Source of the DNA: Pseudodesulfovibrio sp.
GTDB taxonomy: Bacteria; Desulfobacterota; Desulfovibrionia; Desulfovibrionales; Desulfovibrionaceae
NCBI GenBank assembly: GCA_022712815.1
Contig: JAFLJW010000123.1
Coordinates: 1-5,536 of the forward strand
DNA: 5,536 nt
Direction of reading: 5' to 3'
How positions within the stretch are numbered: position 1 is the stretch's first letter; each line of letters begins with the position of its first letter. The notes beneath the pieces were generated by a model, which saw only the letters and a list, made by a program, of their open reading frames with translations, was not told where the DNA came from and searched no databases. Positions 1 through 5,363 of the stretch are shown one piece after another. The position numbers were made by a program, and so were the translations under genes.

Positions 1-2
1 TG

Positions 3-707
3 GGGCTACTCTATCTGGCCGATAATTGGCAGCGTCCGATGGACGACGGAATGCGCCTTGCCGCCCTGCGTTATTTCAAACCGTTGATGGACGAAAAACC
101 CCTGATAACCGACATCCTGCCACGCCTGAACATCAAGCCCAAAAGCAAGGACGCAAGGCTGCTCATCTCATGGCTCGACATGCCGGCCAACTGGCAGGCG
201 CACCTTGCCGCCGGAAATGTTCCTCTGGCCGCAGGCATACCTCTTGGTCGCATGAACGATAGCGACCGTCTGGCCGTGGAGCCTCTCTTTGCCGGATTTT
301 CCTGGTCCCGTTCCAATGCGGTCAACATCCTGACTTGGCTTTTCGAGACATCAAAAATGACCAGGACCACAATTTCAGAGGGCATGAAACAGGCCGGTAT
401 GACTGAGATCATGAGGCAAGGACTCTCGCCCAAGGATACCATCACCCGCCTCTGTGCGGCGGCAAAAACGGCCCGCTACCCAGAGCTTTCCCTGTTGCAA
501 AACCGGTTCAGCAAAGCCGCCAGCAACATCTCCGCCGGGACAAAGTGGCGGGTCGTGCAACCCAATAATTTCGAGACGGACGGAGCCGAACTGACCATTC
601 AGGTCAAGGATGTGGAACAACTCAAAAAGGCCGTGAATGACCTCGAAATCATGGCCGGACTCACAAGCTGGAAAGAAATATGGGGGCTCGGCAGCAAAAA
701 TGACTAA
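3..707 (+). CDS. ParB-like (ParB/Spo0J-related) protein, C-terminal part; 5' end outside the window
   Basis: The frame is open from base 3, so the Met codon at 39 is probably internal and the true start lies to the left; 234 residues are visible. No catalytic motif is seen. The assignment rests on family-style resemblance. The opening stretch around 'YLADN' and 'AALRYF' recalls the end of a ParB N-terminal domain. The stretch encoded at about 165-350 (leucine- and alanine-rich, 'LDMPANWQAHLAAGNVPLAA', then 'LGRMNDSDRLAVEPLF' and 'FSWSRSNA') resembles the middle region of deltaproteobacterial ParB-like proteins, where a low-complexity helical segment is followed by an 'S..N..E' helix. The last third is charged and helical. 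The gene overlaps the radical SAM gene by 8 bases, so the two are very likely one transcript and may act together. It need not be a chromosome-segregation ParB, because that gene normally pairs with parA. The family call is moderate and the function unknown. Confidence 0.55.
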   Translation, partial: GLLYLADNWQRPMDDGMRLAALRYFKPLMDEKPLITDILPRLNIKPKSKDARLLISWLDMPANWQAHLAAGNVPLAAGIPLGRMNDSDRLAVEPLFAGFSWSRSNAVNILTWLFETSKMTRTTISEGMKQAGMTEIMRQGLSPKDTITRLCAAAKTARYPELSLLQNRFSKAASNISAGTKWRVVQPNNFETDGAELTIQVKDVEQLKKAVNDLEIMAGLTSWKEIWGLGSKND

Positions 708-1818
708 ACCCGTTGAACTCCCCCACCACCTGCGAAAAATCGGGCACGTGTTCGTGGATGAATCAATGCAGGGTTCGCCCGTGGCCCTCCGCGTGCGCGA
801 CCGTTTGAACGGCACCACGCAAGAGAATATCCCCTGGACAATAGTCTCTCCGGATGCCGACCGGGTGGAATTTGACCATGGCGATACCCAGGCCCTCTAC
901 CTCAAGGAATACAAAGGTAAATTCCTGCGGTTTTGTCCCGGCACTCGCGCCTATCACTGCTGCGGATACCGCATCATCCACATTGGCGAGAACTGTCCCA
1001 TGGCCTGTTCCTACTGTATTCTACAGGCCTATTTTCAGGACCGGATTCTCAAGATATGGGCCAATCAGGACACACTTTTCTCGGAGCTTGGCAATGCCTT
1101 CGGAGCTGACCGCAACACCCGGTACCGGGTCGGCACCGGTGAATTCACCGATTCGCTGGCTCTGGAACATCTCACCGGCTACAGCCGCGATCTCGTCGAA
1201 TTCCTCAATGACTACGACAACGTGGCACTGGAACTGAAATCCAAGGTCGTGGACCTCACGTGGATGCAAGCTGCCAAACGCACCGACCGCATCCTGCCCG
1301 CATGGTCGCTCAACGCCCCTTTTATCAACGAGCATGAGGAGTTTGATGTCTCCACGCTCAGAGAGCGACTCGAAGCCGCCCGCACCTGCGCCGAGGCCGG
1401 ATTCCGTGTCTGTCTTCATTTCGATCCCGTCATCCACTACCCCGGCTGGCGCGAAGGATACGCCGAGATCATCGACATGATCTTCGACTACATAAAACCC
1501 GAAAATATCGCCTACATGAGCATCGGCTCCTTCCGCTGCATGCCACAACTAACGCCCATAATAGCCAACAATTTCCCGGATACAGACTACATATACAACG
1601 AGTTCGTCCCCGGTCTCGACGGCAAGGCCCGGCTGCTCCGTCCCCTGCGCGTCGAGCAATTCTCCTTCATGATCGACCGGTTACGCAAGCACGGCATGGA
1701 CAAACAACTCTATTTCTGCATGGAATCAACCAAAGTATGGAACGAAGTGTTCGGCTATTCACCAAAAGATTTCGGAGGACTCGGAAAGCGGCTGATGGAA
1801 CAGGCTTTCAGGGATTAG
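700..1818 (+). CDS. Radical SAM protein, spore photoproduct lyase (SplB)-like family
   Basis: A 372-residue cytoplasmic enzyme predicted to bind a [4Fe-4S] cluster and S-adenosylmethionine and to generate a 5'-deoxyadenosyl radical. The cluster motif CPMACSYC (C99, C103, C106; C-x3-C-x2-C) is clear and is followed by 'ILQAYF', matching the SPL pattern of 'YCYL' plus aromatic residues. The stretch at 145-157 (GTGEFTDSLALEH, then LT) aligns with the SPL region that carries the hydrogen-donating cysteine (C141 in Bacillus subtilis). Here the aligned position is Glu148, so the key donor appears absent. Additional cysteines at 79, 87 and 88 lie just before the cluster. Known SPL repairs the 5-thyminyl-5,6-dihydrothymine lesion in spore DNA. 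This organism type does not sporulate, so the substrate is unknown, with nucleic-acid repair or modification plausible. The start at 700 gives an 8-base overlap with the ParB-like gene and implies translational coupling, since no good Shine-Dalgarno lies close. The in-frame ATG at 637 has an AAGG 6 bases upstream but would add a non-conserved-looking Ser/Lys tail. Confidence 0.87.
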   Translation: MTKPVELPHHLRKIGHVFVDESMQGSPVALRVRDRLNGTTQENIPWTIVSPDADRVEFDHGDTQALYLKEYKGKFLRFCPGTRAYHCCGYRIIHIGENCPMACSYCILQAYFQDRILKIWANQDTLFSELGNAFGADRNTRYRVGTGEFTDSLALEHLTGYSRDLVEFLNDYDNVALELKSKVVDLTWMQAAKRTDRILPAWSLNAPFINEHEEFDVSTLRERLEAARTCAEAGFRVCLHFDPVIHYPGWREGYAEIIDMIFDYIKPENIAYMSIGSFRCMPQLTPIIANNFPDTDYIYNEFVPGLDGKARLLRPLRVEQFSFMIDRLRKHGMDKQLYFCMESTKVWNEVFGYSPKDFGGLGKRLMEQAFRD

Positions 1819-1872
1819 GGGAACCTCTTAATTCTTTTTATAACAACGATACAATCTGCCCCTTCTCAACGG

Positions 1873-1920
1873 CCTGAAACCTGACTGTCTATGATCAGCC
1901 AAGTTTCAGGTTCTCTCCTT
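1873..1920 (+). terminator. Candidate terminator after the radical SAM gene
   Basis: CCTGAAAC (1873-1880) and GTTTCAGG (1903-1910) form a perfect 8-bp stem. Inside it, CTGA (1881-1884) can pair with TCAG (1895-1898), giving a nested hairpin. A pyrimidine-rich stretch (TTCTCTCCTTT, 1911-1921) follows, which is only partly U-rich, so this is a weak intrinsic terminator for rightward transcription. It sits 55 bases beyond the radical SAM stop codon. Confidence 0.45.
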
Positions 1921-1933
1921 TGTCAAAGAGAGA
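1912..1933. repeat. Inverted repeat (hairpin) in the convergent spacer
   Basis: TCTCT (1912-1916) pairs with AGAGA (1929-1933), and CTTT (1918-1921) pairs with AAAG (1925-1928), with C1917 bulged and GTC as the loop. The 9 bp total is stable, but neither side is followed by a T run. It overlaps the pyrimidine tail of the preceding hairpin, so the two structures could compete or stack as a convergent-gene barrier. Confidence 0.45.
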
Positions 1934-1939
1934 GTCCAT

Positions 1940-1961
1940 TGAAAACCGATTCAATTCGGTT
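1940..1961 (-). terminator. Weak candidate terminator of the leftward DUF4198 operon
   Basis: AACCGA (1944-1949) and TCGGTT (1956-1961) form a 6-bp stem with a 6-base loop. It overlaps the last bases of the TAA stop of the NikL-like gene. On the leftward transcript the 3' arm runs into a short U stretch (TCGGTTTTC), a minimal intrinsic terminator. The stem is short and the U tract has only four residues, so the call is tentative. Confidence 0.3.
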
Positions 1962-2409
1962 ACGGTGTTTTTTTATTTGCACGAATCACGGCGACCCCAA
2001 AACCAAAATTAAAAATAAGGCTTACGCCGATCAATGCATACAGCCATTGCGGGGCCGTTGTTGTCATCATCTCCACAGTGCCGTTGCTTACCTCCAGAGC
2101 AAAGGTCAGCCGATGCCCCATGCCGCCGTCGACAGCAATACGCCATTCTCCCCTCCCTTCCGGCATGAATGCAAAACGTCCTCTGCGGTCGGTCAGACCA
2201 CTTTGATATTCTTCCCCCTCAGGGTCGATGATGGTGACTGGGGAGTAGGACATCAACTCTCCGGTTGAGAATTGTGCCTGAAAGGCCGTTACGGACGGCG
2301 ACTCAAGCAGCGTATAGTTCATACCGTGGGCAAATGCGGCGATCACAGTTGCGAAAAGCAGCCCTGTTACGACAGAAGCCGCAACAGAGCATTGTTTCCC
2401 AATAGACAT
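1960..2409 (-). CDS. Small exported, membrane-anchored protein, NikL-like (carboxypeptidase-regulatory-like fold)
   Basis: 149 residues. An N-terminal signal segment (about 9-27) ends in 'AFA', so cleavage would leave His28-Gly-Met as the mature N-terminus. A beta-rich domain follows (about 30-110) with 'IIDPEGEEY', 'TDRRGRFAFMPEG' and 'DGGMGHR' (His99). This is the pattern of the carboxypeptidase regulatory-like domain seen in NikL-type accessory proteins of nickel/cobalt uptake systems. A single hydrophobic helix (about 122-142) and a basic tail (RANKK) close the protein, so the domain should face the periplasm with the tail in the cytoplasm. The ATG at 2409 overlaps the TGA of the upstream DUF4198 gene by one base and has GAGGT (2416-2420) 6 bases before it. 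A TTG one codon earlier lies too close to that site. A metal-handling role is inferred from family likeness and from the partner gene. Confidence 0.6.
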   Translation of the reverse strand: MSIGKQCSVAASVVTGLLFATVIAAFAHGMNYTLLESPSVTAFQAQFSTGELMSYSPVTIIDPEGEEYQSGLTDRRGRFAFMPEGRGEWRIAVDGGMGHRLTFALEVSNGTVEMMTTTAPQWLYALIGVSLIFNFGFGVAVIRANKKTP

Positions 2410-3182
2410 CAATCGACCTCAAAGACCAGGACAGACCGCATGACATGCTGATCGTAATCGTCAGTGGGCTCATTGGATACGTGTTGCACCCTGACCATCC
2501 AGATACCGGGATGCGTGATTTTAACCTTTGCAAGCCCCTCACCGTAAGGTTCTGTGGCATAGGCGTAAGTATTCTCCAGATCACTAAATCCATCATATGT
2601 TGCCAAGACAATCTCAGGGGAAAAAGGTTTGCCCTTGAACAGGAATTTGAGTTCCAGGTCATCGCCGATCCTGATCTGCATCGGATTGGAAAGGGGAATG
2701 ATTTCCAAATCCTGACCGATTGCCCTGCCGTAGCTGTCGTCGTCCTTGCCGACCGTGACCAAAGCTTTGCTGAATTTCTCGTATTTCCCGCTCTTGATAA
2801 CGCCTTTCAGCCCTTTTTTCGAGGCCTGTTTCCACCCCTTGGTTGTCTTTGTCCAGATCATGCCTTTCCTGTGACCAGCCAGAATGAGAGTCCCGCTGTG
2901 TTTCGTCGGAAAAGAACCATCCAGAGTCAGCAGCTTTTCATTGGGTACGAGTTCGACCTTGGAAGTTTTGCCGTCCAAAGTAGCGACCACATCGACCTGC
3001 TCAAGTGGTTCCATTTCTTCACTCACCATGAAAAGATGAGCGGAAACTATACTGAACGGAACAGTTGCCTGCGTCCCGACGTGCAGTTTCACGGGCTTGA
3101 TAATGAATTCATGGGATTGCGCCGTAACAGGAAAAAGGGTCAAGGCCGCAGCGAACAAAAACATTTTCGCAGAGAATTTCAT
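2409..3182 (-). CDS. DUF4198 family periplasmic protein (NikK-like)
   Basis: 257 residues, the usual length for DUF4198 proteins. A basic N-terminus (MKFSAK) and hydrophobic stretch (about 7-20) form a signal peptide ending 'VTAQS', and the mature chain would begin at or just before His24 ('HEF'). The opening 'HEF..KP..L.VG' followed by 'PFSIVSAHLF' (His49) is the hallmark of the family. The rest is predicted beta-rich, with 'LELKFLFKGKP' and 'VLATYDG' (about 176-198), typical of a second immunoglobulin-like domain, and near the end 'ITHPGIWMVRVQH'. There is no membrane anchor, so it should be soluble in the periplasm. NikK proteins of this family accompany nickel/cobalt importers and are thought to help metal uptake, but here no permease gene is adjacent. 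It is first in a two-gene leftward operon, sharing one base with the next gene. GGAGGT (3186-3191) precedes the ATG with a short 3-base gap. Binding of nickel or another metal is inference. Confidence 0.82.
   Translation of the reverse strand: MKFSAKMFLFAAALTLFPVTAQSHEFIIKPVKLHVGTQATVPFSIVSAHLFMVSEEMEPLEQVDVVATLDGKTSKVELVPNEKLLTLDGSFPTKHSGTLILAGHRKGMIWTKTTKGWKQASKKGLKGVIKSGKYEKFSKALVTVGKDDDSYGRAIGQDLEIIPLSNPMQIRIGDDLELKFLFKGKPFSPEIVLATYDGFSDLENTYAYATEPYGEGLAKVKITHPGIWMVRVQHVSNEPTDDYDQHVMRSVLVFEVD
2416..2420 (-). promoter_or_regulatory. Ribosome binding site deciding the NikL-like start
   Basis: GAGGT on the minus strand lies 6 bases before the ATG at 2409, the normal spacing, but only 3 bases before the upstream TTG. 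It lies inside the end of the DUF4198 gene, as expected for a coupled TGATG junction. Confidence 0.7.
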
Positions 3183-3204
3183 GGCACCTCCAGTGCATAA
3201 AAAA

Positions 3205-3222
3205 TATCTATTCGGTATCTAT
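3205..3222. repeat. Direct repeat TATCTAT-TCGG-TATCTAT in the promoter-proximal leader
   Basis: Two identical 7-mers (3205-3211 and 3216-3222) are spaced at an 11-base period, about one helical turn. They lie between the -10 region and the ribosome binding site of the DUF4198 gene, at a position where a bound repressor could block transcription. No regulator can be named. Confidence 0.4.
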
Positions 3223-3224
3223 GG

Positions 3225-3253
3225 TTGTTACGAATTATAAATTAGTATGTCAA
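3225..3253 (-). promoter_or_regulatory. Candidate sigma-70 promoter of the DUF4198 operon
   Basis: On the minus strand a perfect -35 box TTGACA (3248-3253) is followed, after 17 bases, by TAACAA (3225-3230) as a poor -10 box. A perfect TATAAT (3234-3239) also lies between them but is only 8 bases from TTGACA, so it cannot pair with that box at normal spacing. Either the -10 is weak and needs an activator, or TATAAT is used with an unseen -35. The whole stretch is strongly AT-rich. Confidence 0.5.
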
Positions 3254-3257
3254 TACG

Positions 3258-3282
3258 GTTTAAGAAAATAAATTACTTAAAC
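3258..3282. promoter_or_regulatory. Perfect 7-bp dyad GTTTAAG-N11-CTTAAAC, candidate operator
   Basis: GTTTAAG (3258-3264) is the exact reverse complement of CTTAAAC (3276-3282). The centre (about 3270) lies just upstream of the leftward -35 box, near -50 relative to the expected start of transcription, a common site for an activator dimer. The spacer is AT-only. The factor is unknown, and AT-rich DNA produces such dyads by chance more often than average DNA. Confidence 0.4.
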
Positions 3283-3505
3283 TTAAATTGCAGGAAATTA
3301 TTTTGGTACACGGAAAAAGAAGGCTATTTTTTTTAAAAACGGACAACAAGAGAAAAAGGATAACAGGCGTAACTCTGGCGAATTGCCCGACAACGCAGCC
3401 GGTTGAAATTCCTGCCAAACAAAGCAAGCGGATAGATGGCAACACGTCCTGATGCAATCTTCACCATTTTCCGATACAATGGGCTGAAACCACTACAAAA
3501 ACATC
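3283..3505. other. Rest of the divergent intergenic region
   Basis: AT-rich to about 3350, including a TTTTTTTT run near 3330, then mixed composition up to the glycosyltransferase start. No credible protein gene is seen. The only notable element is GATACAAT (3473-3480), a possible -10 box for the rightward glycosyltransferase gene that would give a leader of only about 20 bases. No matching -35 box was found at normal spacing. Confidence 0.35.
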
Positions 3506-5110
3506 ATGACACACGATACATACACATCCACTGACCGCTTTGAAGAGCTGGACCTCATTGATCTTGATGAGGTGTTTGATCTTCTGGAAATATACTGCCG
3601 CACAATGCTTCCTGACCTTGAAGCGTGCATGGTCTTTCTTTCCCGTATCTTAAAAGACCAACAGGCATCACACCATCCGAAGACCCGCAGTTGGTTGGAA
3701 CTACTGGTCCGAAAAGCCGTTGCCCTCGGTCCGCTCGACCGGAATGTCCTCGGACTTGCCAGTAAACTGACACACGCCCCGAACATCGTGGAACTCAAGG
3801 AAAAACTTGACCGATTCAATGTAGACCCGACCATGCTCGACATGCGCTCGGTCATGAATAACGAATCTTCCATGCGCAAGAAACGCGCCTGGCTGGAAGA
3901 AACCCTGAAAACCACACCCGGCCACATCATCGCCGCGTCCCAACTCCTGCTGCTGGACTATTATCAGGGCATTGAACGCGGCACATGGATCGACCTGCTC
4001 ACGGTCCCGAAATTCGCGGAACAGGCATGGAACGCCCGGCTCTTCCTCCACTACGCCGGGCTTGGTATCGTGGACAAAGCAATGATGCTCTGGCCATTCA
4101 TCGCCGCTGGTCAACTCTGCGAAATCCAGCTCAACCTCGCTGCCGAACTGTTTGTCAAATCAGGCGACACGGAACAGGCCATCGTCCTGTACAAGGAATC
4201 GCTCAAGCTCGACCCGCACCAAATGCCTGTCCGCCACCGTATCGCGGAACTGGAAAACCAGACCAAGGTGAACCGCGCCCTGCTCTCGCTAAAAAACGTC
4301 TGTATCTGCCTGTATTCATGGAACAAGGCAGACGACCTTGAAAGGACCCTTGCCAGCCTCGCAAAGACCGACATCGGCACGGCAAAAATCCGGGTGCTGC
4401 TCAACGGCTGCACGGACAACAGCGCGAAGGTGGTCGCAACCGCAAAAAAGCTGTTCCCGAATAACGATTTTGAGGCAGTCCCCCTGCTCGTAAACGTGGG
4501 CGCACCTGCGGCCCGGAACTGGCTCGGCAACCTGCCCGAAGTCCGCGCCTCCGAGTTCGTGGCGTATATAGATGATGATGTGGAGTTGCCTGCCGACTGG
4601 CTGGCCCATTTCCTGACGGTGATGAAGGATAATCCGAAAACTGCGGTGGTCGGCTGCAAGGTGGTTTTCGGCAGTAATCAGAAGATGATCCAATACCTTC
4701 ACCGGGTCTTCTCAATTGCCGCCCCCGGCATGATCAAGCTCACAGAATCAACGCAAATTTCTTTATATGACTACGGCCAATATGATTACGTCTGTTCCAC
4801 GGACACCGTCATGGGCTGCTGCCATCTCCTGCGCATGGCCCACATGCCGGATGGCCCGCAGTTTGACCTGCGCTATTCTCCGTCCCAAGTGGACGACGTG
4901 GCCCACGACCTCGCCCTGCGCGTGGCTGGCTTTGATGTCCATTACTGCGGCCTGATCACCTGCATCCACCACCAAAACACCGGCGGCGGCTTCAAACGCA
5001 AAATGACCAAGGCCCAACTCGGTCAGGTGCTTGGAAACGACATGAAATTCTACTATTACTTCATAGAAAAGCTGGAACGGATTCGGGAATTGATGAGGAA
5101 ATCAAATTAA
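3506..5110 (+). CDS. Family 2 glycosyltransferase with N-terminal helical/TPR region
   Basis: 534 residues with no signal peptide or membrane helix, so cytoplasmic. Residues 1 to about 205 are acidic to mixed and helical, with no recognised domain. Residues about 211-250 form a TPR-like pair of helices ('LAAELFVKSGDTEQAIVLYK', then 'ESLKLDP'). The GT-A domain begins near 264 with 'VCICLYSWNKADDLERTLASL', followed by 'LNGCTDNSA', 'NVGAPAARN' and the metal/nucleotide-sugar motif 'YIDDDV' (Asp356-358). An acidic catalytic-type motif follows at Asp463-Asp464 ('VDDVAHDLALRVAGFDVHY'), where many GT2 enzymes have ED. It should transfer a sugar from a nucleotide donor to a surface glycan or protein, but the acceptor is unknown and no polysaccharide cluster is visible nearby. 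An in-frame TGA at 3485 and the lack of other start codons fix the start at 3506. No Shine-Dalgarno is seen before it, which is unusual beside its neighbours. Confidence 0.92.
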   Translation: MTHDTYTSTDRFEELDLIDLDEVFDLLEIYCRTMLPDLEACMVFLSRILKDQQASHHPKTRSWLELLVRKAVALGPLDRNVLGLASKLTHAPNIVELKEKLDRFNVDPTMLDMRSVMNNESSMRKKRAWLEETLKTTPGHIIAASQLLLLDYYQGIERGTWIDLLTVPKFAEQAWNARLFLHYAGLGIVDKAMMLWPFIAAGQLCEIQLNLAAELFVKSGDTEQAIVLYKESLKLDPHQMPVRHRIAELENQTKVNRALLSLKNVCICLYSWNKADDLERTLASLAKTDIGTAKIRVLLNGCTDNSAKVVATAKKLFPNNDFEAVPLLVNVGAPAARNWLGNLPEVRASEFVAYIDDDVELPADWLAHFLTVMKDNPKTAVVGCKVVFGSNQKMIQYLHRVFSIAAPGMIKLTESTQISLYDYGQYDYVCSTDTVMGCCHLLRMAHMPDGPQFDLRYSPSQVDDVAHDLALRVAGFDVHYCGLITCIHHQNTGGGFKRKMTKAQLGQVLGNDMKFYYYFIEKLERIRELMRKSN

Positions 5111-5176
5111 AAAAAGGGACTATACCAGATAACTCCTCTAGGTAGTCGTCAGAACATCCCAAAGAACTCTCCAAAC

Positions 5177-5309
5177 AACTGCCTTGTAACAACGGCTCCG
5201 AGTGGTTCGAATGCGAGGCGCGTGGAAAAGGCAGGACCGAAGCGTATTCTTATACGTGAGAGTCTGGCTTTTCCACAGCAACGGAGCAATCGGGCCTCTT
5301 GGAGCAGTT
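5177..5309 (+). ncRNA. Candidate structured RNA with 6S-like architecture
   Basis: Four nested stems close one long rod. AACTGC (5177-5182) pairs with GCAGTT (5304-5309). GCTCCG (5195-5200) pairs with CGGAGC (5282-5287). GTGGAAAAG (5222-5230) pairs with CTTTTCCAC (5268-5276), continuing through CAG/CTG and AC/GT with one bulged G. Finally GCGTAT (5242-5247) pairs with ATACGT (5252-5257) across a TCTT loop. Large internal loops separate the outer stems (12 and 16 bases) and the next pair (21 and 5 bases). A long hairpin with a bulged terminal stem and large asymmetric bubbles is the shape of 6S RNA, the RNA polymerase-binding regulator. The size fits if the 5' end extends to about 5145. I cannot confirm conserved 6S bases by eye, and no strong promoter is evident before it. 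Alternatives are an unrelated small RNA or part of the rpsB leader. The strand is taken from the neighbours. Confidence 0.45.
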
Positions 5310-5310
5310 A

Positions 5311-5325
5311 ACACTTGCCAAGTGT
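5311..5325. repeat. Perfect short dyad ACACTT-GCC-AAGTGT
   Basis: ACACTT (5311-5316) and AAGTGT (5320-5325) are exact reverse complements with a 3-base centre. The dyad follows immediately after the closing stem of the structured RNA and precedes an alternating TATATATATG run. It could be the 3' hairpin of that RNA or an operator in the rpsB promoter. TTAACA (5308-5313) and TATATG (5329-5334) could act as weak -35 and -10 boxes with a 15-base gap, so the promoter reading is not strong. Confidence 0.4.
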
Positions 5326-5363
5326 ATATATATGCGCTAAGTACCCCCGACTTCAAATTCACA

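Noticed and set aside
637..699. Longer N-terminus for the radical SAM protein starting at the ATG at 637
   Set aside because: It would require a 71-base overlap with the ParB-like gene and adds a Ser/Lys-rich stretch unlike an enzyme domain. It is not fully excluded because an AAGG precedes it.
1891..2268. 125-codon + strand open frame starting in the convergent spacer
   Set aside because: It starts inside a hairpin without a ribosome binding site and runs antisense to the NikL-like gene. The product has no family features.
2410..2412. TTG as start of the NikL-like protein
   Set aside because: It lies only 3 bases from the GAGGT site. The adjacent ATG has 6-base spacing and forms the typical TGATG overlap.
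2445..3200. 251-codon open frame on the + strand opposite the DUF4198 gene
   Set aside because: It is fully antisense to a gene with a signal peptide, family motifs and ribosome binding site. Its translation is Cys/Phe-rich with no recognisable domain.
3260..3457. 65-codon minus strand open frame in the intergenic region
   Set aside because: Low-complexity tail coded by AT-rich DNA, no convincing ribosome binding site or domain, and it ends across the operator and promoter elements of the DUF4198 operon.
5090..5126. TTGATG and TATACC as a promoter for the structured RNA
   Set aside because: The gap between them is 25 bases, far from the usual 16-18, so no promoter is claimed.
5204..5214. 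GGTTCGAATGC resembling a tRNA T-loop
   Set aside because: The flanking bases cannot form the 5-bp T-stem, and no acceptor or anticodon arms could be placed around it, so no tRNA or tmRNA is called.
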